Assembly (NCBI RefSeq): GCF_030177755.1
Contig: NZ_CP126539.1
Span: forward strand, 1,016,001-1,080,000
DNA: 64,000 nucleotides
Source: Devosia sp. RR2S18
GTDB lineage: Bacteria; Pseudomonadota; Alphaproteobacteria; Rhizobiales; Devosiaceae
Direction of reading: 5' to 3'
The notes under the pieces were generated by a model. It was not told the DNA's origin. It saw nothing but the letters and a program-made list of their open reading frames with translations, and did not search any database. The translations under genes were made by a program, and so were the position numbers. Shown here in pieces: positions 49,714 to 60,072 of the stretch (positions are counted from its first letter, which is position 1; every line of letters begins with the position of its first letter).

Positions 49714-52700
49714 CTAGTAGTCGCGCTCGTAATAGACGCCGACGCTCGACTCCCCGTTTTGCGCGGCGGCCCCCTTAACGGTCAGATCATCGGTGACATC
49801 GAGATTGATGGTGACCCGCGAGGTTCCGCCCGCGCCGGCCTGCACACCCAGATAGATATTGTCCTGGATATAGGTGCCGGCGGCGACGCCGACATTGCCC
49901 GCGTCATCGGTGACGATGTCGAGATCGGCAAGTCCAGCCGCGCCACGGAGGCTGTCGGTAAGGCCGCCACCGCCGCCACCCACAAGGCTCGCGGCTGCGC
50001 CGGCCAGACGGGCCAGTTGGAGCGGGGAAAGCTCGCCCATGGAGCGGTTGAAGATGAGGCGCGACAGCACCTCGTCCTGCGGCAAAGCGGGGTCGGAGGT
50101 GAAGGTGACATCGATATCGGAGGCGCGACCCGACACGGTGATGAAAACCGTGATGTCGTCGCCCTCGGTGCTGGCCACCAGATTGATGAAGGGATCGAGA
50201 TCGCCCACCAGTGTCACGGTGCCAGAGTCAAAGACGATGCGCTGGCCCAGGATATCGAGTCGGCCGCGGATCAACGACAAGCCACCAACGGGCTGGATAT
50301 CGCCGATGGGGCCGATCAGGCGGACCGAGCCGCCGACTTCGGCGTCCAAGCCACGACCACGGATGAACACCTGGTTGGGTGCGTTAAGCCTCACGTCGAG
50401 CAGGAGGCCGCGCGGGCGGTCCTGCGGGACGGGTGCTCCCGATTCATCGATGCGGGCGCGCTCAAGCGTCCGTTCGACGGCGGGGGGCGTGTTGACGTGC
50501 TCGACATCGATCAGTTCAGCGGCGCCGCCGAAGAGCTCGGGCACGGTAATGTTGCCTTCCTCGACGAAGAGGTCACCCGAAAGCAGTGGCGTGCCGGTGA
50601 GGTTGCCAGTGAGGCTTAACCCCCCGGTGACAGTGGCAACGAAGATATTGCCATCGGCATAGCGCGCCGAATTGAGCGCGATCCGGATGTCGGCCGGGAA
50701 ACCACCGCTGAGGCCAATCGAACCCGAGGCGCTGACCGTGCCGCCGGAGGCGAGGCTGGCGCCCAGATTGTTGATGACGAGCCGGTCGCCACTAAGGCTT
50801 GCCGAACCGGTGATCCCCACGAGGCGCAGATTGAGCTCGGGGTCGACATAGCCGGCATTGCTGGTGGCAACGGTGCCGCTGAATTGCGGATTGGCGAGGC
50901 TGCCGGTGACATTGGCGTCGAGGGTAACGGTGCCGCTCAGTTGGGCGCCACGCTCCGCCACGAAGCGGTTGGCGAAGGCGAGGGGCGCCGAACCGGTCAG
51001 CGAAAGATCAAGGCCGCTGCCATCGAGCGGGACAGTGCCGGAGCCCGACAGGGTCAGCCCGCCCGAACCAGTGGCCGAGAGCGAAGCCAGTCGCACCGTG
51101 CCGTCAGCATAGCTGCCGCTTGCCGATGCGGTCAGCGGTGCAATACCGAGATCGCCGATGGCGGCGGCATCGACGCCTGCGGCCTGGGCCTGGAAGCTGA
51201 CTTCCGGATCGGTGGCGCTGCCGCTGATCTGGGCCGTGCCGGTCAGGGTGCCGGAGAGCCCTAGATCGGGAGCCACCGTGTTGGCGATCGAGAGGGGCAG
51301 GGCATTGACGTCGAGGGAGACATCGAGGTTTTCGCCAGCAGTGCCCGTGGCGGTGATGGAGCCTGAACCCACATCAAAGCGGATGCCGTTCAGCCCGACA
51401 CTGGAGCCGGCTACTTCGAGAACCGTCGGCTGCGCGAGGCGGGCGGAGAGATCTCCCTGGGCCAGTTGGGCGCGATCTATGGCGAGGCGGTAGCCGTCCT
51501 CGATCGAGGTCAGCGTCCCCGCCAGATCGACATCGGTGCCGGTGGCAAGGCGTGCCTGGGCATCGAAGCTGGTCGACCCGCCGCTCTGGTTGGCGGTGGC
51601 TGTGAGCGTCTCAATGTCGACGCCGGCAGCGGCAATGTCCGACCCGTTTATCGAGCCATCTATCATGGGTACGCCGAAGAGATCGGCAATGCTGGCACTG
51701 ATGTCAGCCGATCCGATGGTTATACCCTCGGCGCTGAAGTCGCGCAGGGTGCCTTCGACGGTTGCATCCTGCCGCCCACCGGTGGCGCCCAGTTCCACAA
51801 CGGCATCGACACCGCCACTGGCTTCCTGCAGCGCCAGGGCTGCTGCAAGGGAAATGTCGCTGGCGTCGACGCGCAAGGTGCCATCGATGAGCCCGGTGTC
51901 GGCCGCGCGGGTAAAGGCCCCCTCGATATCGGTACCCGCAACGGCGAAGTCGAGATTTTGCAGGCTCTGAGCTTCATCGGTGACGGAAACGTCGGCGGAG
52001 AGTTGGGCGAGGTGGCCCTCGAGCATGGCCGAGCCATCGATCGTGCCGCCCAGATTGCTGCCATCAAGGGCGCCATCAAATCCGATCGTCGCGTCGCGCA
52101 CCGAGCGGCCAGCCAGGGTGCCAGAGGGAACAGTGCCATCAAGGCGCAGAATGAGCGGTTCGCCTTCTTGCGATTGGGCGGTACCGACAACCGACAGCGC
52201 GCCAGTCGCCTGATCAGTCAGGAGGGCCAGCTCGGCCAGATCGAGATTGAAGGCGAAGTCGGCCTGCTGGCTTGAGAAGGTGCCGTCCGCCGCAATCTGC
52301 ACCTGCTGGTTGGCAATGCGGAATTCGTCGGCCATGAACCCGGCTTCGGTGCGAGCGATCTGGCCCGACAGGGTGACTGTGCCTGCGAGAAGATCGTCGG
52401 CCACGGCGTCGTCGATCGAGAGATCGGTGCCGGTGCCATCGAGCGTCAGGCTGAACCCGCCGGTCAGCGGCATCAGCGAGCCGGTGGCGGCAAGCGACAG
52501 GGAGCCGTCAAGGTCACGGCCCGCAAGGCCGGAGAATGGCGCAATGCTGGATGTCTCGAGCGCGATGTCGCCGTGGAAATCGGTGCCATCAACAATGCCA
52601 TTGAGGACGGCGGTCAGCGCGTCGCCGACTACCCGGAACTCGGCCAGTTGCACCGGTTCGCCGGCATTCCAGAGCCCGGCAATGCCGATATCGATGGAGT

Positions 52701-54051
52701 TGCCCAGGGCGGCCTCCACTTCCTCCGATGCGGTGATGCCTGAAATGGTGCCATCACCGTTGAAGGTCAGTCGCCGTGTCTCTGGATCGGAGAGGTTGGC
52801 GGCGACGCCACCCAGATTGAGGGCGACGCGATCGGCTGCAAAGCCATCGGTCTGGTAGTCCTCGACCGAGAGAACCGAGGTCCACTCCTCTTCGGTTTCG
52901 CCGCCAAAGGCGATGACCAGTTGAGCGGACTCCACCTGCGTTGATGCACCGGGCACCGGCAGGGTGACGGGCCCGCCATTGGGGTCGGCAATGCTGGCGT
53001 TGAGCGCCAGCGTGCGTAGGAAATTATCTGCCGTCGTTTCAGCCGCCGCTTCGAGGTTGAGCTGGCCGCCTGAAAGCTGGAGGTTGCTGATGGAGAAGCC
53101 ACCTTCGTCCCGGACGAGAGCATCCACGGACAAAGCCGTCTCTGGACCGAAGAACGGCCGGTATGGTTCGGCGACCAGGGTCGAAAGGGGGCCGCCCACA
53201 TCGGCGTCCACCTGAAAGCCCTCAGCGACCTGCGAAATGGTGGCAACGCCGCTCAGCGCTGTCTGCCCGTTGGCCGCGAGGGTGAGCTGGGTCTCAAGAT
53301 CGGAAACGGGACCACTGCCAGCCAGGGTCAGCGTGACAGCCGGGCGGCCCTCGATATTGAGCAGGTTGGCGATGACGCCGTTTTCGGGCTCCACCAGGGC
53401 AAGGCTGAGGTCGAGAACGTTGGTCTCGTTGGTATAGGCGACGTCGAGATCAAGCGTGCCGCCCGGTCCGTCCAGACGCACGATGTCAAGGCTGGTGTCG
53501 AGATTGCCGTCCTCCAGTGTCAGGCCTCCGGTCAGGGAGATCTCGGAGCCCAGACCGAAAACGTCCTCGCCAAAGGTGACGCGGGGAACCGTCACTTCCT
53601 CGATGTTAACAGCGACAGGAAACTCGGGCACCTGGAAGGTACCTGCTTCGGGTGCTGGCAGGTCGACGGCTTCGCTGGGGTTCGGATTGCGCAGATACTC
53701 GATGGAATCGGCTGCAAGCGTCTCGACTTCCAGCCGGCCCAACAGCAGGGCGGCCTGGTTCCAGTCGAGCCGCGCATTGTTGACGCGCAGCCAGACACCC
53801 TCGTCGTCGGCGATGGTGATTTCGTCGATCTGCACATTGGAGCCGAGAACGCCGTCGATATTGGAGAGCCTGATCTGACGTTCGGGCGTCGAGAGACGAT
53901 CCTGCACCAGTGTGGTCAGCCAGTCCTTCTGCTCCTCATTGTCCATTTCCAGCGGGTTGTCCTGAGCGACCGCAATGACGGGCACCGCAACAGGGCTGGA
54001 GAGGGCAATGCAGAGCGCCAGGGTGCGCGAAGTGGAGCGGATCATGGTCAT
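49714..54051 (-). CDS. tamB: Translocation and assembly module subunit TamB
   Basis: A 1445-residue giant beta-rich protein. The N-terminal hydrophobic anchor is LALCIALSSPVAVPVIAVAQ. A long repetitive AsmA/TamB beta-taco body follows, and the C-terminal DUF490 domain is intact: GRLDILGQRIVFDSGTVTLVGDLDPFINL and ITVSGRASDIDVTFTSDPALPQDEVLSRLIF, ending in YYERDY. It spans the periplasm and works with TamA in moving lipids or outer membrane proteins. The ATG overlaps the tamA stop. Confidence 0.95.
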   Translation of the reverse strand: MTMIRSTSRTLALCIALSSPVAVPVIAVAQDNPLEMDNEEQKDWLTTLVQDRLSTPERQIRLSNIDGVLGSNVQIDEITIADDEGVWLRVNNARLDWNQAALLLGRLEVETLAADSIEYLRNPNPSEAVDLPAPEAGTFQVPEFPVAVNIEEVTVPRVTFGEDVFGLGSEISLTGGLTLEDGNLDTSLDIVRLDGPGGTLDLDVAYTNETNVLDLSLALVEPENGVIANLLNIEGRPAVTLTLAGSGPVSDLETQLTLAANGQTALSGVATISQVAEGFQVDADVGGPLSTLVAEPYRPFFGPETALSVDALVRDEGGFSISNLQLSGGQLNLEAAAETTADNFLRTLALNASIADPNGGPVTLPVPGASTQVESAQLVIAFGGETEEEWTSVLSVEDYQTDGFAADRVALNLGGVAANLSDPETRRLTFNGDGTISGITASEEVEAALGNSIDIGIAGLWNAGEPVQLAEFRVVGDALTAVLNGIVDGTDFHGDIALETSSIAPFSGLAGRDLDGSLSLAATGSLMPLTGGFSLTLDGTGTDLSIDDAVADDLLAGTVTLSGQIARTEAGFMADEFRIANQQVQIAADGTFSSQQADFAFNLDLAELALLTDQATGALSVVGTAQSQEGEPLILRLDGTVPSGTLAGRSVRDATIGFDGALDGSNLGGTIDGSAMLEGHLAQLSADVSVTDEAQSLQNLDFAVAGTDIEGAFTRAADTGLIDGTLRVDASDISLAAALALQEASGGVDAVVELGATGGRQDATVEGTLRDFSAEGITIGSADISASIADLFGVPMIDGSINGSDIAAAGVDIETLTATANQSGGSTSFDAQARLATGTDVDLAGTLTSIEDGYRLAIDRAQLAQGDLSARLAQPTVLEVAGSSVGLNGIRFDVGSGSITATGTAGENLDVSLDVNALPLSIANTVAPDLGLSGTLTGTAQISGSATDPEVSFQAQAAGVDAAAIGDLGIAPLTASASGSYADGTVRLASLSATGSGGLTLSGSGTVPLDGSGLDLSLTGSAPLAFANRFVAERGAQLSGTVTLDANVTGSLANPQFSGTVATSNAGYVDPELNLRLVGITGSASLSGDRLVINNLGASLASGGTVSASGSIGLSGGFPADIRIALNSARYADGNIFVATVTGGLSLTGNLTGTPLLSGDLFVEEGNITVPELFGGAAELIDVEHVNTPPAVERTLERARIDESGAPVPQDRPRGLLLDVRLNAPNQVFIRGRGLDAEVGGSVRLIGPIGDIQPVGGLSLIRGRLDILGQRIVFDSGTVTLVGDLDPFINLVASTEGDDITVFITVSGRASDIDVTFTSDPALPQDEVLSRLIFNRSMGELSPLQLARLAGAAASLVGGGGGGLTDSLRGAAGLADLDIVTDDAGNVGVAAGTYIQDNIYLGVQAGAGGTSRVTINLDVTDDLTVKGAAAQNGESSVGVYYERDY

Positions 54052-55940
54052 CAGAAAGCCTGCCCTATGCCGGCATAGATGGCGTAGTCAGGATCGCCGG
54101 ACCGCTTGTTGAGCGGGATGGCGATGTCGAGCCGGAGTGGGCCGAGGCCGGTATAGTAGCGCACACCGACACCCGCGCCGAGGCGAAGATCCTCCAGGCC
54201 GGGGAAGGTATCGGCAGCCACATAGCCGCCATCGAGGAAGCCGACCACGCCGAAGGTCTCGTTGATCCTGGCGCGCGCTTCCACCGACGCTTCCAAGAGA
54301 TAGCGGCCGCCGGTGACGTCGCCCGAGCCATCCTCAACGCCGATCGAGCGATAGCCATAGCCGCGGACCGATCCGCCACCGCCGGCGAAAAACAGCTTGT
54401 CGGGTGGTATTTGACTGAGGTCGGGGCCAAGCAGGGCACCACCGCGCAGCTTGCCGGCGATCACGAACGGATCCTCATCGCCAAAACCGAAATAGGTGCG
54501 GCCCTCCAGGATCACCCGCGCCTGCGGATTGTCGTAGTTGAACTCGTAATAGGGCTCGACATCGGCCTGGACATACCAGCCCGAGGTGGGATCAACCGTA
54601 TCATCGCGGAAATCGAGCGTGGCACCGGCATAGACGCCGGCAATCGAAAAGTCGCGCGTGCCGAAAACATCCTCGAACCGGCTGCGCTCATATTCGGCGC
54701 CGCCCGAAACGGTGATCTGGTCGGACAGGAAGTGGGTGAGGCCCAACCGGGCACTGCCGGAAATTTCGGTATAGCGTGGATAGACGTTGCGCTCAGCGGC
54801 GATGGACGCCACCAAATCGGTGTCGGGGTGCAGAAAGCCGGGCTTGGTGAACGTGCCACCAAAGAAATAGTCGAATTCGGCGGTGTCGACGGGATAGCCG
54901 ATGCCGGCGACCCGGGCATCGAGTCGCAGCCGTTCCGCCTGGCCGAACAGATTGCGCCAGAGGTGGAAAGCCTCGGCACCCAGACCATCCACGGTGGAAT
55001 AGCTGGCGCCCACGCCGAAGCGGCGGCCCCGACGCTCCTGCACAATCAAATCATAGGGGAGCAGCCCATCGGCGCCCACATCCTCGGCAGCTTCAAACCG
55101 CGCCGAGCGGAAGACCTGCAGGCGATCAATTCGGGCTTGAGCCCGGTCGATCTCGTCGGGATCGTATTCCTCCCCGACGACGAGGCCCGTCTGCTGGCGC
55201 ACGAACGCAGGGTTCATGCGCTCGGTGCCGACGACACTGACCGGACCGAAAGCGGCATAGGGGCCAGGATTGATCTCAAGTGCGACATCGACCGTGCCGG
55301 TCGCATGGTCAGCCACCACATCGCGGCCGGCGATGCTGGCCTTGGGATATCCCAATTCACGCCATGCCTCGAGAGCGAGCTGCTCGGCACGAAGAATGGC
55401 GCTGGAGCTGGCGATCTCGGCAGCGGCGAGCCCGACGCTCGACGGCGGCTCGACATAGTCATAAGGGTCGGTGGTAGGTGGGGCCGTGTTAGTCAGCACC
55501 ACGCGGTTGAAGCGGAAGAGCGGACCGGGTTCGACGAACAGCGTCACCGGAACCGGGTCGGGCAGATTGGTGTCAGGGGGCAGGGTGGCAGCCTCCACCC
55601 CGTTGACACGGATGCTGACCACGCCACCATAATAGCCCTCGTCATAAAGGGCGGCGATGATGCGGCGATAGTCGCCTCGGGCTGTGGCCAGTAGGCCGGC
55701 GGCGCCTGAGGCGGGCTCATCCTGCCCGGCCACGAGTGACGAGGCATTGCGGACGGCATCCACCACGTCGCCCACACCATTTACCGAGACATCGAGCACA
55801 TAGGGTTGCGGGTCGGCGATAACTGCGTCGACCGCGCTCTCGTCCTCGAAGAATTTGATGCCAAAAAGCTCAAACGCAGTTGCCGGTGCCGCCGTCATCA
55901 GTGTGGCGGCAACGCACAGGGCGCTCATACTCGATACCAA
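54051..55940 (-). CDS. tamA: Translocation and assembly module subunit TamA (Omp85/BamA family)
   Basis: A protein of about 629 residues. A signal peptide (LCVAATLMTAAPATA) precedes POTRA domains (VVSIRVNGVEAATL; PGPLFRFNRVVLTN; PGPYAAFGPVSVVGTERMNPAF). The C-terminal Omp85 barrel has GGGSVRGYGYRSIG (the VRGF/Y lid-lock motif) and ends DYAIYAGIGQAF with a C-terminal Phe. TTG 55940 opens the frame; ATG 55928 is a likely alternative. Operon tamA-tamB with overlapping stop and start. Confidence 0.93.
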   Translation of the reverse strand: MVSSMSALCVAATLMTAAPATAFELFGIKFFEDESAVDAVIADPQPYVLDVSVNGVGDVVDAVRNASSLVAGQDEPASGAAGLLATARGDYRRIIAALYDEGYYGGVVSIRVNGVEAATLPPDTNLPDPVPVTLFVEPGPLFRFNRVVLTNTAPPTTDPYDYVEPPSSVGLAAAEIASSSAILRAEQLALEAWRELGYPKASIAGRDVVADHATGTVDVALEINPGPYAAFGPVSVVGTERMNPAFVRQQTGLVVGEEYDPDEIDRAQARIDRLQVFRSARFEAAEDVGADGLLPYDLIVQERRGRRFGVGASYSTVDGLGAEAFHLWRNLFGQAERLRLDARVAGIGYPVDTAEFDYFFGGTFTKPGFLHPDTDLVASIAAERNVYPRYTEISGSARLGLTHFLSDQITVSGGAEYERSRFEDVFGTRDFSIAGVYAGATLDFRDDTVDPTSGWYVQADVEPYYEFNYDNPQARVILEGRTYFGFGDEDPFVIAGKLRGGALLGPDLSQIPPDKLFFAGGGGSVRGYGYRSIGVEDGSGDVTGGRYLLEASVEARARINETFGVVGFLDGGYVAADTFPGLEDLRLGAGVGVRYYTGLGPLRLDIAIPLNKRSGDPDYAIYAGIGQAF

Positions 55941-56244
55941 ACGCGCGATATGCAGTGGACCAGTTCCCGCCCGTTACGCCTCTGCCGCAGCAGACGCTCA
56001 GTTTGCCCCTGGGGCCATAAGATAGGGTTAAGTGTCTTCACCCCGGCTGCCGAGTGCGCCAGCCGGCGTCACATCGATGGCGAGTTTAAGGCTGCAGCGG
56101 GATGATAGACACCCCTAAAGTTGTGCAGCGCCCTAAGAAGCGGCTGAATCGTGGCGCCGATGGCACAGTCCAAATGAACCAATGGAACAAAGTGCCCGTA
56201 AGAGATTTGTCAGGTAACAGTTTGCACTTGGGAAGGTCCTTAGA
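55941..56244. other. Divergent intergenic region, tamA to DUF378 gene
   Basis: About 300 nt. It holds an inverted repeat CCGGCTG/CAGCCGG (56043-56066) without a T-run. GGAAC near 56183 is not followed by CGTT at the right distance, so no EcfG promoter is claimed. No RNA gene was recognised. Confidence 0.4.
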
Positions 56245-56475
56245 ATGAAAGCTCTAAATCTTATTACGCTTCTGCTGATCATCATCGGCGGTATCAACTG
56301 GCTGCTGGTGGGTGCATTCCAGTTCGATCTGGTTGCTGGCCTGTTTGGCGGGGTGGATTCACCGCTCGCTCGCATCGTTTACGTCCTTGTTGGCCTCTCT
56401 GCTCTCTACCAGCTGGTGCCGTTCTTCAAGGCAATGTCCAGCGACGAAGTGCACGCCGAGCGCGGCCGCCACTAA
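56245..56475 (+). CDS. DUF378 domain membrane protein
   Basis: A 76-residue protein with two membrane helices, LITLLLIIIGGINWLLVGAF and ARIVYVLVGLSALYQLVPFF. The GGINWLLVG motif is the DUF378 hallmark. Function is unknown. It has a GGAAGG site 10 nt before the ATG. Confidence 0.9.
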   Translation: MKALNLITLLLIIIGGINWLLVGAFQFDLVAGLFGGVDSPLARIVYVLVGLSALYQLVPFFKAMSSDEVHAERGRH

Positions 56476-56515
56476 AAAACTAAAAGGCTGTCGGTCCGGG
56501 TGCGGAGCGACAGCC
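56475..56515 (-). terminator. Rho-independent terminator for yejA
   Basis: On the minus strand GGCTGTCG/CGACAGCC (56486-56515) is followed by TTTTAGTTTTTT (56474-56485). It follows the yejA stop at 56546. Confidence 0.8.
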
Positions 56516-56545
56516 CTGCCCTGAGAATGGATGCGGACCGCGGCG

Positions 56546-58399
56546 CTATCGAGCGCCGCCGGTCCGCTCTGCCTTTGCCTCGTCCCACCACCAGATGGTA
56601 GGAAAACCGTTGGAGAATTCCGGCAGGTTTTCGGGATGGCTGAAGCGGTCCCACCGGGCGACGCGGGAGGCGCGTAGCGTGTAGCTGGGGACGACGTAGT
56701 GGTTGGCGAGCAGCACCCGATCAATCGCCTTGGTGATCGCCTCCTGGCTCTCCCGGTCATCGGCCACCACCAGTTGCTCGATCAGCGCATCGATCGCCGG
56801 ATTGGCGATGCCGGCATAGTTCTGCGAACCTTCCTCATTGGCTGCCGCTGAGCCGAAAAAGAAGCGCTGCTCATTTCCCGGCGACCAGGATTGCGCCCAG
56901 CCGGTATAGATGACGTCGAAGTCGAACGAGCGGGTGCGGTTGATATATTGCGGGCTGTCAACGGTTCGCAGCGAGACGTCCACGCCGATCTGGCGGAGAT
57001 TGGTCGCTAGGTTCTGGGCGACCGGTTCAATCGTGGGTCCATTGAGCAGGATCTCGAAACCGAACTGCTCCCCGTTTCCATTCACAAGACGGTTGCCTTC
57101 CAGCGTGTAACCAGCCTCGTTAAATAATTGCAGCGCCTGCCGGAGGTTTGCTCGCAGCTTGCCGGGATCGCCGCTGACGGGGTTGGTGTAGGGCTCGGTA
57201 AAGACGCTCTCTGGCACTTGGTCGCGTACGGTTTCGAGCGCCTCCAGTTCCTCGCCTTCAGGCAAGCCGCTGGATTTGAAGGGCAGGCCGAAGAAATAGC
57301 TGTCGATGCGATCATATTGATTGAAGAAGAGCGTGTTGCTCAGTTCCTCGAAATCGAAGGCATAGTTGAGAGCTTCGCGCACTAGCGGATCCTGAAACTT
57401 GTCGCGCCGCAGATTGGGAACGAAGCCCATCATCAGGCCAGAATTGGCGTAGTCCTGCGGGAAAACCTCCTTGATGACCCGTCCCTGTTCCACGGCGGGA
57501 AAGTCATAGGCGTTGGCCCAACGGGCGGCTTGATTTTCATACCACCAGTCGAACTGATCAGCCTTGAAGGCCTCGAACATAACCGTCATGTCGAGGAAGT
57601 ATTCGATTTGGTAGGTGCCGAAATTGTTGTGGCCCACCTCGGTCGGCTCATTGATACCCCAGTAGTCCTCCACCCGTTCATAGGTGATGGTGCGGCCCGC
57701 ATCAAAGCTGTCCAACCGGTAGGGTCCCGAGCCAAGCGGCGGCTCCAGGGTGGACTGGGCAATGTCGCGGGCGTTGCCTTGCGCGTCCGTGCCCTCCCAC
57801 CAATGCTGCGGCAGAACCATGAGCTGACCCAAGATCAGAGGCAGTTCGCGATTGCCGGTCTGGTTGAAGGTGAACGTGACTTCCCCGGGAGAGGTTACCT
57901 CGGCAGATTCGATATTGGCATAGTATTGCTGCCGGTCGGGGTTGACCTCGAGCAGCTTCTCGAAGGTCCAGACCACGTCCTCGGCGGTCACTGGCTCACC
58001 ATCGTGCCAATATGCGTCGGGATCGATACGGAACGTCACCGAGCCATAATCGGGCGCGATCATCAACGCCTCGGCGAGGTGGCCGTAATAGGTGTTCACC
58101 TCGTCCAACGAGGGGGTCATAAGTGTCTCGTAGAGGAGGCCGATACCGCCTGCAGGCTCGCCCTTGGGGAGGATCGGGTTGAAGGTATCGAAGCCGCCCA
58201 TATCCCCCATCCGGACGGTGCCGCCCTTGGGTGCATCGGGATTGACGTAGTCGAAGTGCTCGAAGTCCGCGGGATATTTGGGTTCACCTTCCAGCGTGAA
58301 GGCATGGGTCCAAACGCCGGTAGGCGTCTGGGCTATTGCGGGAGCAGCCAGGCTGGTGAACACCATGCCGGTAGCGAGAAGGGCGGCGGCGAACTTCAT
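56546..58399 (-). CDS. yejA: Peptide/microcin C-type ABC transporter substrate-binding protein
   Basis: A 617-residue family 5 extracellular solute-binding protein. Signal peptide at residues 1 to about 23 (LAAPAIA). YejA-type blocks are GEPKYPADFEHFDYVNPDAPKGGTVRMGDMGGFDTFNPI, DAYWHDGEPVTAEDVVWTFE and TGWAQSWSPGNEQRFFFGSAAANEEGSQNYAGI. It delivers oligopeptides (and microcin C-like compounds in E. coli) to YejBEF. Here it is the last gene of the operon rather than the first. Confidence 0.9.
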   Translation of the reverse strand: MKFAAALLATGMVFTSLAAPAIAQTPTGVWTHAFTLEGEPKYPADFEHFDYVNPDAPKGGTVRMGDMGGFDTFNPILPKGEPAGGIGLLYETLMTPSLDEVNTYYGHLAEALMIAPDYGSVTFRIDPDAYWHDGEPVTAEDVVWTFEKLLEVNPDRQQYYANIESAEVTSPGEVTFTFNQTGNRELPLILGQLMVLPQHWWEGTDAQGNARDIAQSTLEPPLGSGPYRLDSFDAGRTITYERVEDYWGINEPTEVGHNNFGTYQIEYFLDMTVMFEAFKADQFDWWYENQAARWANAYDFPAVEQGRVIKEVFPQDYANSGLMMGFVPNLRRDKFQDPLVREALNYAFDFEELSNTLFFNQYDRIDSYFFGLPFKSSGLPEGEELEALETVRDQVPESVFTEPYTNPVSGDPGKLRANLRQALQLFNEAGYTLEGNRLVNGNGEQFGFEILLNGPTIEPVAQNLATNLRQIGVDVSLRTVDSPQYINRTRSFDFDVIYTGWAQSWSPGNEQRFFFGSAAANEEGSQNYAGIANPAIDALIEQLVVADDRESQEAITKAIDRVLLANHYVVPSYTLRASRVARWDRFSHPENLPEFSNGFPTIWWWDEAKAERTGGAR

Positions 58400-58449
58400 G
58401 AGCGGGCTCCAGGCGAGATGTCAGTTCTATGACGGCAGACTAGGGGTAT

Positions 58450-60072
58450 TTACTGCGGCGTCAAAGTGGGGGAGCGATCAGTTTCCAGTGTGCTGATGTC
58501 GAAGGCTGCGGCCATCAGGGCACGGGTGTAGTCGGACCGGGGAGAGGTGAAGATGTCGTGCGCGGCGCCTGCTTCCACGACCTTGCCGTTGCGCATGACG
58601 ATCAGCCTGTTGGCGAGGGCGCGCACAACCTTGAGGTCGTGCGAAATGAACAGGTAGGTGAGGCCATGCCGCTCCTGCACGGCGCGGAGGAGATCGACCA
58701 CCTGCGCCTGGATGGAGACGTCGAGCGCCGAGGTCGGCTCGTCCAGCACGAGGAATTTGGGCTCGAGCACGAGTGCCCGCGCGATGGCAATGCGCTGGCG
58801 CTGGCCACCGGAGAACTCATGCGGATAGCGGAAGCGGGCCTCTGCCGGCAGGCCGACTTCTTCGAGCACGCGCACCACACGCTGCTCGCGCTCGGCGGCG
58901 CTCAATCGCTTGGCATGCACCTTGAGGCCTTCGCCGATGATCTCGCTGATCGACAGGCGGGGGCTGAGCGAGCCGAACGGGTCCTGGAAAACGATCTGCA
59001 TGTCGGACCGGAGCGGCCGCATGGCACGCCAGGAGCGGGACTGCACTTGCTTGCCAAGGACAATGATGCGCCCCTCGGACGCAATGAGACGCAAAAGCGC
59101 ATAGCCCAGTGTCGACTTGCCGGAACCGCTTTCGCCGACCACGCCGAGCGTTTCGCCACGGCGAATGGAAAGGTCCACGCCATCCACGGCACGGATATGT
59201 CCCACCGTGCGGCGCAGCAGGCCGCGCTTGATGGGAAACCAGACCTTGAGATCGGCGACGTTGACAATTGTGGGCGCGTCGGGGATCGACACCGGCGGGC
59301 TGCCCTTGGGCTCAGCGGCCAGCAGATGACGGGTATAGGCGTGCTGCGGCTGGGTGAAGATGGTCTCGACCGGACCCGCCTCGACTATTTCCCCGTTGGT
59401 CATGACGCAGACCCGATCCGCGATACGCCGGACGATCCCCAGGTCGTGGGTGATAAAGAGCATGGCCATGCCGAGCCGCTGCTGCAAATCCTTGAGGAGC
59501 ATGAGGATCTGCGCCTGCACGGTCACGTCGAGCGCCGTCGTGGGCTCGTCGGCGATCAAGAGGTCCGGCTCATTGGCCAGCGCCATGGCGATCATCACGC
59601 GCTGGCGCTGCCCGCCCGAAAGCTGGTGCGGATAGGCGGCGAGGCGGGTGGCCGGGTCGGGGATGCCCACCGCCTCGAGCAGTTCGAGCGTGCGCTCTCG
59701 GGCTGCACTGGCGCGCAGCCCACGATGGATGGCCAGCACTTCGCCGATCTGGCGCTCGACCGTATGCACCGGATTGAGCGAACTCATCGGCTCCTGAAAG
59801 ATCATCGAGATGCGGTCGCCGCGAATGGCGCGCAGCTCGGCATCGGGTGCCGTGACTAGGTCCGTGCCCTTGAAGGCGATCTGCCCTTCGAGCGTCGCTA
59901 CGCGCGGCTGCAGCTTGAGCACCGAGAGAGCCGTCACCGATTTCCCCGAACCACTTTCGCCGACGAGGGCGAGCGTTTCCCCAGGTGCGATGTCAAAGGA
60001 CACATTGCGCACGGCCCCATGTGCGCCAAAGCGGATGTTGAGATCGCGGATGGAGAGCAGGGGCGCCGTCAT
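58450..60072 (-). CDS. yejF: Peptide ABC transporter ATP-binding protein, two fused NBDs
   Basis: A 540-residue protein with two ATPase modules. The first has [24 protein letters not shown] and [11 protein letters not shown]; the second has [24 protein letters not shown] and [11 protein letters not shown]. This tandem arrangement is typical of YejF. The ATG at 60072 is chosen from the longer frame because it begins [15 protein letters not shown] just before the domain and overlaps the yejE stop by 4 nt. Confidence 0.92.
   Translation of the reverse strand: MTAPLLSIRDLNIRFGAHGAVRNVSFDIAPGETLALVGESGSGKSVTALSVLKLQPRVATLEGQIAFKGTDLVTAPDAELRAIRGDRISMIFQEPMSSLNPVHTVERQIGEVLAIHRGLRASAARERTLELLEAVGIPDPATRLAAYPHQLSGGQRQRVMIAMALANEPDLLIADEPTTALDVTVQAQILMLLKDLQQRLGMAMLFITHDLGIVRRIADRVCVMTNGEIVEAGPVETIFTQPQHAYTRHLLAAEPKGSPPVSIPDAPTIVNVADLKVWFPIKRGLLRRTVGHIRAVDGVDLSIRRGETLGVVGESGSGKSTLGYALLRLIASEGRIIVLGKQVQSRSWRAMRPLRSDMQIVFQDPFGSLSPRLSISEIIGEGLKVHAKRLSAAEREQRVVRVLEEVGLPAEARFRYPHEFSGGQRQRIAIARALVLEPKFLVLDEPTSALDVSIQAQVVDLLRAVQERHGLTYLFISHDLKVVRALANRLIVMRNGKVVEAGAAHDIFTSPRSDYTRALMAAAFDISTLETDRSPTLTPQ

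Noticed and set aside
49642..53878. Long plus-strand open frames across the tamB region
   Set aside because: They lie opposite tamB, and their composition (runs of Ser, Arg, Ala, Pro) is that of antisense shadow in GC-rich DNA.
56175..56210. EcfG promoter before the DUF378 gene
   Set aside because: GGAAC is present but CGTT is not found 16-17 nt later.
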